A stretch of DNA of 64,000 nt. Origin: Nitrospirota bacterium. Lineage in GTDB: Bacteria > Nitrospirota > Thermodesulfovibrionia > Thermodesulfovibrionales > UBA6898. Positions 26,497-35,232 of this stretch are shown piece by piece. The first letter of the stretch is position 1. Every line of letters starts with the position of its first letter. The notes beneath the pieces are model-generated. The model searched no databases, was not told the DNA's origin, and saw only the letters and a program-made list of their open reading frames with translations. The stretch spans positions 186,001 to 250,000 of the forward strand of contig JAJZPM010000003.1 of NCBI GenBank assembly GCA_021811105.1, read 5' to 3'. The position numbers and the translations under genes are program-made.

Positions 26497-27060
26497 ATGG
26501 GGAGAATAGAGGCCGGCATGCTGACAGAGTATCTCAATAAAATGAAGGGCACCACAAAGAGCCCCCCTGCGGTGGGTCTTTCAGAGATCATTTGGTCATG
26601 GGTGGGGGCCTTCCTCGGTATCTCCGCCGTGGCTGCCGTCAGTTATAATCTTCTCGACCGGACAGGACTGACTCTGATCATCGGCTCTTTCGGTGCTTCC
26701 GCGGTACTGATATACGGCGCTGTCAAGAGCCCGCTTGCGCAGCCGAGGAACCTTCTCGGAGGGCATTTCTGCTCCGCCATAATCGGCGTGGCCTCTTATC
26801 AGTTCCTTCACCCTTATATGTGGCTGGCATCCGCGGTTGCGGTCGCTACTGCCATCGCGTTCATGCATGCCACAAGGACCCTTCATCCTCCGGGCGGCGC
26901 AACCGCGCTGATCGCGGTAATAGGCGGAGAAAGCGTACACAAGCTGGGCTATTTATACGCTATTATTCCGGCGGCAGCAGGAGCGTCCGTAATGCTGGCC
27001 ATAGCGCTTCTCGTGAATAATATACCGAGGAACCGGAGATATCCTGAATTCTGGCTCTGA
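26497..27060 (+). CDS. HPP-family integral membrane protein
   Basis: This protein has about 187 residues and four membrane segments. The diagnostic HPP motif is in ATRTLHPPGGATALIAVIGG, and SFGASAVLIYG with AQPRNLLGGH marks the first half. Plant and cyanobacterial HPP proteins have been linked to nitrite transport; whether that holds here is unknown. It starts 3 bp after the CBS gene stop (a TTG 26491 overlapping start is possible), so the two are one operon. HPP-CBS pairing is also seen as a single fused protein elsewhere. Confidence 0.86.
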   Translation: MGRIEAGMLTEYLNKMKGTTKSPPAVGLSEIIWSWVGAFLGISAVAAVSYNLLDRTGLTLIIGSFGASAVLIYGAVKSPLAQPRNLLGGHFCSAIIGVASYQFLHPYMWLASAVAVATAIAFMHATRTLHPPGGATALIAVIGGESVHKLGYLYAIIPAAAGASVMLAIALLVNNIPRNRRYPEFWL

Positions 27061-27100
27061 TTGTATATGGATGGCGGCTGAAATATGACCGGTCCAAGCC

Positions 27101-27129
27101 TTTGCAGATCCACCCTTCCCTGATATACT
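27101..27129 (+). promoter_or_regulatory. Sigma-70-type promoter of nth
   Basis: TTTGCA and TATACT are separated by 17 bases, ending 53 bp before the nth start. Confidence 0.5.
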
Positions 27130-27182
27130 CTGTATACGTAAGCTAACGATTCCAAGGAATATCTACCGGGAGGAAAAGCACC

Positions 27183-27815
27183 ATGGATACCAAGAAAGAA
27201 CTGCGGGAAATAATGAAAAGGCTGAAGAAGGAATATCCCGGGCCAAAGACGGCCCTGCACTTTGGGGAGCCCTTCCAACTCCTCGTCGCTACGATCCTCT
27301 CTGCGCAGACGACTGACGTCCACGTAAACAGGGTCACTGAGTCACTCTTCAAAAAGTATAAATCGGTCAGGGACTATGCCGAAGTTCCGCTCGACGCTCT
27401 TTGCAAGGACGTCAGTTCGATAAATTTCTACAACAACAAGGCGAAGAACATACAGGCATCTGCGAAGATGATTATAGAAAACTTCCAGTCAAAGGTCCCA
27501 AAGACAATGGAGGAACTCATAACGCTGCCCGGCGTCGCGAGAAAGACGGCGAATATCGTCCTTTCGAACGTCTTCGGGATCAATGAAGGTATTGCGGTGG
27601 ACACGCATGTAAAGAGGCTCGCGTTCCGTCTCGGCCTCACCAAAAACAATGACCCCGTGAAGATCGAGAAAGAACTTATGGAAATCACCCCAAGGGAGGA
27701 TTGGGGAAACCTGTCGCACCTTCTGATCTTCCACGGCAGACAGGTCTGCCAGGCAAAAAAGCCGAAACACTCGGACTGCGTACTCTACGACCTCTGCCCG
27801 TCGAGGGACATATAG
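27183..27815 (+). CDS. nth: Endonuclease III with a His-substituted iron-sulfur site
   Basis: This DNA glycosylase/AP lyase removes oxidised pyrimidines. 210 residues, matching E. coli Nth. The helix-hairpin-helix LPGVARKTANIVLS holds the catalytic Lys, and VDTHVKRLAFRLG the catalytic Asp. The C-terminal cluster normally reads C-X6-C-X2-C-X5-C; here the positions are Cys189, His196 (codon CAC at 27768), Cys199 and Cys205 with spacing fully kept. The second ligand is thus His. GGGAGG precedes the ATG. Confidence 0.92.
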   Translation: MDTKKELREIMKRLKKEYPGPKTALHFGEPFQLLVATILSAQTTDVHVNRVTESLFKKYKSVRDYAEVPLDALCKDVSSINFYNNKAKNIQASAKMIIENFQSKVPKTMEELITLPGVARKTANIVLSNVFGINEGIAVDTHVKRLAFRLGLTKNNDPVKIEKELMEITPREDWGNLSHLLIFHGRQVCQAKKPKHSDCVLYDLCPSRDI

Positions 27816-27840
27816 CCGCAGGAGAACCCCCGCTCTGCCC

Positions 27841-28281
27841 ATGCACAAAACTGAAGACCTGCTCTGGCTGTGGCTGTTGCCGGAATACAGGCGCGGAACG
27901 GACCGTGAATATTGGGTAAGCCACGGGGGCAAATGGATCGTCTTCGACAGGAAAGAGAAGATCGAGGAGCTTGCCGGCAAATTAGCGCCGCTGATCGATT
28001 CCGGTGAGATAGAGAGCGCGAAATACTGGAAAAAGGACCCGAGCGCGATATGCGTGTATTGCCTCGACAGCGATAGGGGGCGGGTGGAGAAGATACTCAC
28101 GGAATTCGGCGCGGCGGAAAGCAGGGTCTGGGAATACGATTATGCAATGGACAAGAACGTGCGCGACCCTCTGACGTTCCTTTACTCATGGTATTCGAAA
28201 TTCAGCACGATCCTGCGGAGTTACGGATTCCTCGGGACGCTGAAGCTAATAAAGGAGGTGCTGAAACCGCGCCGGAACTGA
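27841..28281 (+). CDS. Protein of unknown function
   Basis: This 146-residue soluble protein was not recognised. It begins with Trp-rich WLWLLPEYR, has YWVSHGGKWIVFDRKEKIEE and a central SAICVYCLDSDRGRVEKIL, and ends with a basic YGFLGTLKLIKEVLKPRR. The composition (Trp/Tyr-rich, mixed alpha/beta) and codon use look like a real gene. It follows nth by 25 bp with AGGAG about 14 bases before the ATG, so it is probably co-transcribed. Confidence 0.65.
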   Translation: MHKTEDLLWLWLLPEYRRGTDREYWVSHGGKWIVFDRKEKIEELAGKLAPLIDSGEIESAKYWKKDPSAICVYCLDSDRGRVEKILTEFGAAESRVWEYDYAMDKNVRDPLTFLYSWYSKFSTILRSYGFLGTLKLIKEVLKPRRN

Positions 28282-28575
28282 GCGGCCTATGGTTGCGGAC
28301 GGGCGCCGGCCTGCTATAATGAAACGAGACGAGGCGGAGACCAAAAGGAATAGATACTTGCATAAACGCCGAACAAGAACGCCGAAAAAGTCTTGTAATG
28401 ACGACATGATTTCATTTATCTTCCACGTGACCGAAGTTCTAACGCCAAGTGACTTTCAGAAAAAGGCCGGCTGACCTCTCGATAGGTCTGCAAGGTGTCG
28501 CTACAAGCCATTTTTCAGCGCCCCTGTCCGGCTTTGCAAAGATTTGTTTGCAGGGCGATTTTACTCTTCTGTACT

Positions 28576-30966
28576 CTATTTCCATCCCTTCGTCACGATC
28601 TCCCGCGATTTGGAGAATGGATATTTTTTGACAAGTTCGGCCACCGGGAGTTTCTGGTCTCCTTCCCGCATCGAGTGGATGAGGGTCACCGACGCCCAGT
28701 AGTCATTGTAGTATCCCGTGCCGCTCAACTGAACAGGCACCCCTTTCTTGTTGACCGTATGGCAGGCGCCGCAGGTAACAGGGCCGGCGTATTTTCCGTC
28801 CGGGCTGAACTGAAGGGCCTGCTCATGCGTAGTGAGGTCGACCGAGGAGTTCGGCCCTTCATACCTCACCGGGTAGAGCCCGTGGATGGATTCATGGCAT
28901 GATTGGCAGGCGAGGTCTCCGTGCGCCTTCGAATAGCGGTAGAGCGCGTATTTGTTCGGCTGGTCTATGGGGAAGTAACCGCCGCCTTCGCTCTCGACAA
29001 AAGGGGCGATATGACAATCCGCGCAGTGCGGCTCGGCAGCGGCAAGCCACCAGTCCTTTCCTCCCGATGCCGCGCCATACGGGACCGCATCTCCCTCCTT
29101 CGCGTTCCACGGCAGCAGTTTAAGCGCGCCTTTCTCATCCTTCGTCGCTTTCACGAGGGTAGCTCCAGTGTGCTTTGCATAGTACGATACGAGCGGTCCT
29201 CCCTCTGCGCCTACGCGGGGATCGGCGAAATATTCCCCGAATTTCTTCATGTCGCCGCCCGCAGCCGCCTTGACCACATCGCCTATCGCCTTGTTCCTGA
29301 GCGTAGCGCCTTCCTGGGCGGGGGCATTCGCAAGATCGTCATGCCGGTAGAGTTCCTGAGAAAGCGGGCTGTGGCAGTTTGTGCAGTAAAGTCCCCTCAG
29401 CTCCTTTACGGGTCTTCCGTTTTCGTCCTTGAGGCTCACCTCGTTCAGATACCATTTCCCGATCTCATTCAGGAAAAAGGGCGGCTTCGCCGCGGGGTTC
29501 GTATGCGCGTCCCTGCGCAGGTAACACCCGCCGCCCGAACTCCTCACATCTGCATTCGAAAACCGGGGGTTTCCCTCCTGGTCGACCACGTCATAAGGGT
29601 TGTTCGCCGGGTCGTTCATCTTCTCGATCTGCCAGTGCATGGGATGACAGGCCTGGCAATTCTGTGTGCGTCCGGCCTTGTCGGGCATCGGGACCAAGTT
29701 GAGATGGACAGTATGCATCGCCTCGCTGAGCGGCATAGCCTTCACCGTCTTGTAGCCGGTCGCTCCGGGCCTCGGCGTCTGAAGGTTGCCGGAGACGTTG
29801 TCGCCGTGGCAGTCGGCGCAGAAGACCGCGCCGACGGAGCCGAGCCTGTTAGAAGAGGCTTGCGAGTTATACTCCCTGAGGAAACCGGTCCCGTGGCGCT
29901 TATCATGAAGTTCGAGCACGTCGATAGTGGCCTGAGACTGTCTCGCCATGAATTCGCTCTCGTCGGGATAGTTCTTCTTCCAGTAATCATATTCCTTATC
30001 CGCAAGTTGAAGACCTTCTTCGCGTGAAAGCCTCGCCGCCTTTCCCTTCCCCGAATGGCAGACATAGCAGTTAGGAATGTCGACGGGATTCGTACCGAAG
30101 AACTCCACATCCTTGCCGCCCGCCTTCACCGGGTTCCCCGCCTTGTCCCGAAGCTGCACGACCGAGTACTGATAAGGCTGGAATTCGGTGCTCGTGATGC
30201 TCCTGATCGTCCCCTTTCTCCTGCTGTCGTAAAAGGCGGTCAGCGGCAGCCCGAGGGCGTCCCAGAGGTAAGACGAGGTGAGCGTCAGAGGCACATTCTT
30301 GACTTCGGGGATAAGCGAGTCCGTAAAGACCTTATTTCCCCCCTTGGGTCCTGCGTAGGCAAGATAACCGCCTGCGATGCTTTTCCCGGTAGGACCGGAG
30401 TCGACCGAAACCTGGATGTCCTTACCCACGTGGAGCCTCTTTGCAGACGCAGGGTCCTGGGGGAGTGTCCCTTCGAGATCCTTGTAGATAAAGAGATGAG
30501 TCCAGACGTAATTCGCCATATTGTCTCCGGGGGCGTCCATCTTACCGTCGCCGAAGACGTCTTTTCTCACCTCCCAGTAGCGCATCTTGTTGCCTTCGCT
30601 GTAGCTGTTGTCCTTCATGTGGTAATACAGCGAGAACCCGTCTTCAGGGGACAACAGACCGGGCAAACCGCCGGCCTCCCCTGCCCTGACCGCCTGTGCC
30701 TGCACGCTGTTATAGGGGGGGATCACGCAGCAGTAAGAGACATCGAACCCGACGCAGTGCATGCCGAGTTCATAATTGATAAAGATGTTATAGGGATTTT
30801 TGGGGCCGTACGCGGTACCGCCGGCAAATTTCACCGGTTTCAGTTTTCCCGTGCCAAAAGGAGGATTCGTGTCATAAGGGGAATCGACGGCGTCGGAATT
30901 GAACGCCGCGGCGAAGCTCAGCAGGCATGCGAAATATACGAGAAAGCTAAGTCTGCGACTTGTCAT
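28576..30966 (-). CDS. Periplasmic seven-heme c-type cytochrome
   Basis: About 796 residues, with a signal peptide (MTSRRLSFLVYFACLLSFAA). Seven heme-binding CXXCH motifs are visible: CYVCH, CADCH, CQACH, CTNCH, CADCH, CQSCH and CGACH. The N-terminal 300 residues are heme-free and contain ELGMHCVGFDVSYCCVIPPY, a motif of a large cytochrome family in metal- and sulfur-respiring bacteria. ATG 30966 has GAGGTGA upstream and beats the earlier in-frame start. It is unlike the repeat cytochrome at 10874 and presumably serves anaerobic electron transfer; the acceptor is not deducible. Confidence 0.85.
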   Translation of the reverse strand: MTSRRLSFLVYFACLLSFAAAFNSDAVDSPYDTNPPFGTGKLKPVKFAGGTAYGPKNPYNIFINYELGMHCVGFDVSYCCVIPPYNSVQAQAVRAGEAGGLPGLLSPEDGFSLYYHMKDNSYSEGNKMRYWEVRKDVFGDGKMDAPGDNMANYVWTHLFIYKDLEGTLPQDPASAKRLHVGKDIQVSVDSGPTGKSIAGGYLAYAGPKGGNKVFTDSLIPEVKNVPLTLTSSYLWDALGLPLTAFYDSRRKGTIRSITSTEFQPYQYSVVQLRDKAGNPVKAGGKDVEFFGTNPVDIPNCYVCHSGKGKAARLSREEGLQLADKEYDYWKKNYPDESEFMARQSQATIDVLELHDKRHGTGFLREYNSQASSNRLGSVGAVFCADCHGDNVSGNLQTPRPGATGYKTVKAMPLSEAMHTVHLNLVPMPDKAGRTQNCQACHPMHWQIEKMNDPANNPYDVVDQEGNPRFSNADVRSSGGGCYLRRDAHTNPAAKPPFFLNEIGKWYLNEVSLKDENGRPVKELRGLYCTNCHSPLSQELYRHDDLANAPAQEGATLRNKAIGDVVKAAAGGDMKKFGEYFADPRVGAEGGPLVSYYAKHTGATLVKATKDEKGALKLLPWNAKEGDAVPYGAASGGKDWWLAAAEPHCADCHIAPFVESEGGGYFPIDQPNKYALYRYSKAHGDLACQSCHESIHGLYPVRYEGPNSSVDLTTHEQALQFSPDGKYAGPVTCGACHTVNKKGVPVQLSGTGYYNDYWASVTLIHSMREGDQKLPVAELVKKYPFSKSREIVTKGWK

Positions 30967-31166
30967 GATATCACCTCTTTGGTTTGTTTGCACGGGAAAA
31001 CCGGGATGAGCGTCTCCTCATGTCCCTATTCTTCTTTCATCGTACTACGCAGCCCCGCATTGTCAAGTTTTGAGCGATGCGGTCGCGTAAAGCTTCAGTT
31101 AAGGGGAGAACATCTCTCGTCCACGCACCCTTACTAAGAAGTTCATAAGTATGAGACATTCGATTA

Positions 31167-31310
31167 TAAAATCCCTCCTGACCTCCCTTTGCTAAATCCC
31201 GAAAGCTTTCGGGACTCTTTGGAATAACGCCCTCCCGAAAGCTTTTCGGGACACCCCCTCTTTCCGCACTCAGGCGGATTCGCCGAGGAGAAAAGATAAG
31301 AGGGGGAAAG
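31167..31310. repeat. Palindromic dispersed repeat, CCCGAAAGCTTTCGGG type
   Basis: Positions 31167-31218 are nearly identical, in inverse orientation, to the element at 58325-58386: both contain CCTCCTGACCTCCCTTTG and a CCCGAAAG-CTTTCGGG palindrome. A second CCCGAAAGC...GCTTTTCGGG copy follows at about 31233-31252, and complementary C-rich and G-rich tracts flank the whole. This is a short non-coding dispersed repeat. Confidence 0.75.
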
Positions 31311-31399
31311 GGGAGTTATGATACCTGAGGGGGGTGCGGGGAGATTTTTTACTTATGCACCGATTGATAACTGTAGAGTTATCGCGCTTGAACGGTGCC

Positions 31400-31427
31400 T
31401 TGACATCCTGTTGGTACGTGATAGTCT
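31400..31427 (+). promoter_or_regulatory. Sigma-70-type promoter
   Basis: A consensus TTGACA and a TAGTCT hexamer lie 16 bases apart, ending 38 bp before the ATG at 31466. Confidence 0.55.
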
Positions 31428-31465
31428 GTTAATAAAAAGAAAAAAGACACAAGGAGACTGAGAAG

Positions 31466-31894
31466 ATGAATCTGAGGGAGAATTTTGAGCTATTCAGGTA
31501 TCTCATGGAGAAGCAATGCCTGAAGCAGGAAGACATAGTCTTCGTCGACAACATCGCAGACTGGTGCAAAGAACGCGGGATACCCGAGCCTGATAAAGAA
31601 AGACCGCTCAAGCTGATCTTGCGGGACGGCCAGGGCTGCAAGCTTCTTGTCAGGGAAGATGTCCCGGATGAGACGATCGACGAGCGGATCCGCGCGGTGA
31701 GAATACGCAACCAGGTGACAAACGTAGCCTCCAGCAAGGCCGACCTGCTCGCTTCGCCCCAAAGGAAACTGGCATTTCTCTTTTTAAACGAATACGCTTA
31801 CAGCCTGCCCGACGTCAAGGACGACCTTCTCGCCGACGAATGGGCCTTCAATGAAATGGAGAGGTTGGGGTATTTCAAGACGTCAGAAGCATAA
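31466..31894 (+). CDS. Protein of unknown function
   Basis: This 142-residue acidic soluble protein was not recognised. It is mostly helical (NFELFRYLMEKQCLKQEDIV, FLFLNEYAYSLPDVKDDLLA) with a short beta region around KLILRDGQGCKLLV. AAGGAG lies before the ATG and a good promoter upstream. It is followed by another unknown gene across a short repeat, and both look like stable single-copy genes. Confidence 0.65.
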   Translation: MNLRENFELFRYLMEKQCLKQEDIVFVDNIADWCKERGIPEPDKERPLKLILRDGQGCKLLVREDVPDETIDERIRAVRIRNQVTNVASSKADLLASPQRKLAFLFLNEYAYSLPDVKDDLLADEWAFNEMERLGYFKTSEA

Positions 31895-31903
31895 GAAAGA
31901 GAG

Positions 31904-31937
31904 GTAGGGGCGACCCCCTGTGGCCGTCCGGTTACAC
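31904..31937. repeat. Partial copy of the GTAGGGGC repeat
   Basis: GTAGGGGCGACC followed by CTGTGGCCG matches the left half of the element at 9412-9472. It lies between the two unknown genes and includes an in-frame GTG that should not be taken as a start. Confidence 0.5.
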
Positions 31938-32387
31938 ATGCCGCATTTCGGCCTGATGAATACGGAAGACAGCTTCAAGACAGCGGAGGGCGCCCTCCTC
32001 CGCGCGAAGCTCCATATCCGTGCGGGAAAACGGAGACTCCGCCAGGGAAAGATTTCGGCGGGCATCCTCACGCTCTACGACGCCTTCTGCTTTGCGATGG
32101 ACTGGTATGCGTTTCCACCCGAGAGGAGAAAGAAACTCGATATCCGGGAGGGGGAAGACCTGAAAAAGGAAAAGACCCTTTACGAAATTCTCGTACGTTC
32201 GGGCGTGCTCGACGGCGCGTTCGACTTTGCCGCCTTCGACAGGCTCGTCGAGCATGCCTCAGAGAATGAGATGCCGGATTACGATCACAAAAAATTGCTT
32301 CAGGAGATCGAGTCGGTCATGACCCAGCTGGGCGTCATGCCCTTCGACGAGGCGGCCCTTCCGCCCGAGGACCCCAAGACGTTTTAA
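31938..32387 (+). CDS. Protein of unknown function
   Basis: This protein of about 149 residues (start ATG 31938; ATG 31956, MNTEDSF, also possible) was not recognised. It is helical and charged, with AEGALLRAKLHIRAGKRRL and GILTLYDAFCFAMDWYAF, and an acidic C-terminus. The helix pattern recalls HEPN-like or TPR-like bundles, but no catalytic motif is seen. It probably shares a transcript with the gene at 31466. Confidence 0.6.
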   Translation: MPHFGLMNTEDSFKTAEGALLRAKLHIRAGKRRLRQGKISAGILTLYDAFCFAMDWYAFPPERRKKLDIREGEDLKKEKTLYEILVRSGVLDGAFDFAAFDRLVEHASENEMPDYDHKKLLQEIESVMTQLGVMPFDEAALPPEDPKTF

Positions 32388-32599
32388 GCGAAAGGCCGCA
32401 ATTTTTACACTAGTGTTGCAGCGGACATGTTGAAAAAAGCCATAAAAGCGGCAGTGTTTAATTGTGATTCACGTAAACGCAGAGATAACCATGAGCGACT
32501 TTTCGGAAAAGGTTGGCTGGCCACACACGGCAACGTGAGGAGCCGCTGATTACGGACTTTTTTCACCACATCCGCTTCTTCGTTATGCGTATTTGAGAC

Positions 32600-33505
32600 T
32601 TACTCAAACAGCGCCCGGACAAACTCCGCAGGCACGAAGTCCTGAAGGTCGTCGATCCCCTCCCCTACTCCGATAAGCCTCACCGGGATATTCAGTCCCT
32701 TCTTGATCGCAAAGACGATGCCGCCCTTCGCCGTGCCGTCGAGTTTAGTAAGCGCGATCCCGGTCACGCCTATCGCCTCGTTGAACATCTGGGCCTGCCG
32801 CAGGGCGTTCTGCCCGTTTGTCGCATCGACAACAAGGAGCACTTCATGCGGCGATCCGGCCATCGCCTTGCCGCATACCCTCTTTACCTTCTTGAGCTCG
32901 TCCATAAGAGAGCTTTTCGTGTGCAGACGTCCCGCAGTATCGATGATGACCACATCCACTCCGCGCGCCTTGCCCGCCTCGACAGCATCGAACACCACCG
33001 CCGACGGGTCCGAGCCTGACTGGTGTTTTACGAACTGGGCGTCGCTCCGCTGTGCCCATATCTCCAACTGTTCTATGGCGGCCGCCCGGAAGGTGTCTCC
33101 GGCAGCAAGCAGTACGGACAACCCCTGGTTTTTGAACCTGCTTGCAAGCTTCCCGATCGTCGTGGTCTTGCCGACGCCGTTTACGCCTACGGCAAGTATG
33201 ACAAAGGGCTTTGAATCGAACGCCACGAGGGGATGCGGACTGCCGAGCATCGAGACCATCTCCTTTTTCAGGAACTCCTTGACCGAACCGGCACCTTTCA
33301 TCTCTCCCCTGTCGGACTTCTCTTTGAGATGCCGGACGATCTCCGCCGCGTTCTGTGCCCCGACGTCGGAAAGGATCAGCGTCTCTTCGAGTTCTTCGAG
33401 CGACTCGTTGTCGACCGGCCGCCCGGCAAATATCGATTCTACCTTCTCTACAAACCCCTTCCTGGTCTTGACCAGACCTTCCTTCAGCCTATCGAAAAAG
33501 CCCAT
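32600..33505 (-). CDS. ftsY: Signal recognition particle receptor FtsY
   Basis: This SRP receptor GTPase targets ribosomes making membrane proteins to the translocon. 301 residues, corresponding to the NG domain without the long acidic A domain of E. coli. G1 is GVNGVGKTTTIGKLA, then DTFRAAAIEQLEIWA, G3 DTAGRLH, G4 TKLDGTAKGG, and the final GVGEGIDDLQDF. It precedes a DUF2318 lipoprotein gene on the same strand side by 40 bp. Confidence 0.95.
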   Translation of the reverse strand: MGFFDRLKEGLVKTRKGFVEKVESIFAGRPVDNESLEELEETLILSDVGAQNAAEIVRHLKEKSDRGEMKGAGSVKEFLKKEMVSMLGSPHPLVAFDSKPFVILAVGVNGVGKTTTIGKLASRFKNQGLSVLLAAGDTFRAAAIEQLEIWAQRSDAQFVKHQSGSDPSAVVFDAVEAGKARGVDVVIIDTAGRLHTKSSLMDELKKVKRVCGKAMAGSPHEVLLVVDATNGQNALRQAQMFNEAIGVTGIALTKLDGTAKGGIVFAIKKGLNIPVRLIGVGEGIDDLQDFVPAEFVRALFE

Positions 33506-33545
33506 TATTCCACCTCAGCCCGCAGATTTGTATTGTCCGGAAAAA

Positions 33546-33971
33546 CTAAAAGTACCTTCCTCCGGCAAGAAGATCTTTCCTGCTGATCACGTACGTCTCT
33601 CCCTGCAGCCTCCCGGGAAGCTTGATAGGATAACAGCTTCCGATGCCGTCTTTCAAATCCTCAAGGCCGTAATGAACATCGCACGCCCTGCAGACCACCC
33701 GCCCGCCTTCGAGGCGGTAGCCCGCCTTTTGGGGATAGCATTTTGCGCAGGCGTCGAAATAAGACTCCACGGAGCCGTTGACCTTCACCACGAAATAATT
33801 GATCCCCTTGTCGCCGGCATGAAAGGTAAAGAACACGGGCGTCTTCTCCTTCAGTTCATTCAGGACGATCCTTACGTCTGCCCCGTCGAAACGCGCCTCG
33901 GGATACACCGGCTTCTTTGTGCAGGCGTATATGAAGATGAAAACACTCAGCGCAAAGATGATCTTTTTCAT
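33546..33971 (-). CDS. DUF2318-like lipoprotein
   Basis: From ATG 33971 the product has about 141 residues: a lipoprotein signal (MKKIIFALSVFIFIYAC, lipobox YAC) then a DUF2318 domain with two Cys pairs, ACAKCYPQ and VCRACDVHYG, and a further Cys in GSCYPI. DUF2318 proteins occur with iron-uptake or metal-related membrane permeases; the four-Cys arrangement suggests metal or cluster binding. No permease is adjacent, so the role here is uncertain. It lies upstream of ftsY on the same strand. Confidence 0.75.
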   Translation of the reverse strand: MKKIIFALSVFIFIYACTKKPVYPEARFDGADVRIVLNELKEKTPVFFTFHAGDKGINYFVVKVNGSVESYFDACAKCYPQKAGYRLEGGRVVCRACDVHYGLEDLKDGIGSCYPIKLPGRLQGETYVISRKDLLAGGRYF

Positions 33972-34200
33972 ACTGAATTGTAAATGGTCGAAATTACATT
34001 TATCAACTTTGGCGCGTTGCGCCATTCAAGCAATCAGCCCCCCTCCGTCGGGCCGGTTCAGCGGAGCACAATGTCGAAAGACTCCCCGCCCGCGTCCCTG
34101 TTGCAGTCACTTTTTTATTGTTTTTTTTTAAATAAACTTTTGTTAGTATCTGAAAGTCAAACGCAATAGGGGAAATGCTCGGAACTTCCTGGGCAGTACA

Positions 34201-35232
34201 TTAGGTTATTGCGATTCTGCGAAGCATCTCTAACTCATCAAGCATCTTCCCGACGCCGATGGCAACCGCTGTCAGGGGGTTCTCGGCGATGGTAACAGGA
34301 AGGCCGGTCTCCTGTTTGATCAGCAGGTCGATCCGGCGCAGAAGAGCACCTCCGCCGGCGAGGACTATGCCCCTGTCAACGATATCAGCGGCGAGTTCCG
34401 GAGGGGTGTTTTCAAGGGCGACCTTGATGGTATCGAGTATGACGCTGATCGGTTCGGACAGGGCCTCGAGTATCTCGTCCTCATTGACGGTTATTGTCTT
34501 TGGTATGCCCGATATCAGGTCTCTCCCTTTGATGTCTTTCACCCTCTTCTCTGCATTGACTGTATCGCAGGCCGACCCGATTTCTATCTTTATCTGCTCG
34601 GTCGTCGTTTCCCCGATCATCAGATTGTATCTTCTCTTTATGTAGGCCATGATCGCCTCGTCCATCTTGTCGCCACCCACCTTTACCACCTTGCTGTAAA
34701 CCACTCCGTCTATGGAGATGATGGCGACGTCTGTAGTGCCTCCCCCGATATCCACGATCATGTTGCCGTAGGGCTCTCCGACAGGGAGTCCTACGCCGAT
34801 GGCGGCCGCCATCGGCTCCTCAACCAGATAGACCTCTCTGGCGCCCGATGCCTCGGCCGCGTCCTTGACCGCCCGCTGCTCTACCTGAGTGATCCCGGAA
34901 GGCACGCCGACGATTACCCTCGGCGACACATAACTTCTCCTGTTATGGACCTTCTTGATAAAATATTTGAGCATCTCGCCGGTTGCGTCGAAATCCGCTA
35001 TAACGCCGTCTTTCATAGGCCTGATGGCCATGATATTGGAGGGGGTCTTGCCGAGCATTCTCTTTGCTTCGGCGCCGACCGCTACCGTCTTTTTATTGTC
35101 CTTCTTTATCACGACGACGGAAGGTTCATCGCAGACAATGCCTTTCCCTTTAACGTAGACGAGGGTGTTGGCAGTGCCGAGGTCTATTGCAAGGTCATCC
35201 GAAAACAGCTCGAGTATTTTATGAAAAAGCAT
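34201..35232 (-). CDS. mreB: Rod-shape-determining actin homologue MreB
   Basis: This bacterial actin organises wall synthesis along the cell cylinder. 343 residues. Phosphate-1 motif is DLAIDLGTANTLVY, phosphate-2 IVDIGGGTTDVAII, and the adenosine motif GIVLAGGGALLR. GGAGGTGAC precedes the ATG. No mreC, mreD or rodA is adjacent, unlike the usual operon, so it may be a solo copy. Its upstream region holds an unusual switch-like hairpin pair. Confidence 0.95.
   Translation of the reverse strand: MLFHKILELFSDDLAIDLGTANTLVYVKGKGIVCDEPSVVVIKKDNKKTVAVGAEAKRMLGKTPSNIMAIRPMKDGVIADFDATGEMLKYFIKKVHNRRSYVSPRVIVGVPSGITQVEQRAVKDAAEASGAREVYLVEEPMAAAIGVGLPVGEPYGNMIVDIGGGTTDVAIISIDGVVYSKVVKVGGDKMDEAIMAYIKRRYNLMIGETTTEQIKIEIGSACDTVNAEKRVKDIKGRDLISGIPKTITVNEDEILEALSEPISVILDTIKVALENTPPELAADIVDRGIVLAGGGALLRRIDLLIKQETGLPVTIAENPLTAVAIGVGKMLDELEMLRRIAIT

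Larger units (their letters stand above)
30967..31465. other. Intergenic region holding palindromic repeats and a promoter
   Basis: No gene is supported. It contains the palindromic element at 31167-31310 and, at the right end, a promoter for the next gene. The left end should hold the - strand cytochrome promoter. Confidence 0.5.

Noticed and set aside
28282-28575. Small gene after a TATAAT at about 28315
   Set aside because: The 50-codon frame is basic, without ribosome-binding site, domain or matching downstream terminator; the region is left as non-coding.
28903-30027. Long + strand open frame opposite the seven-heme cytochrome
   Set aside because: Arg/Val-rich antisense reading with no motif; the - strand carries seven heme sites.
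32703-33983. Long + strand open frame (426 codons) opposite ftsY
   Set aside because: Ser/Thr/Pro-rich shadow of the ftsY and DUF2318 genes; no start signal or domain.
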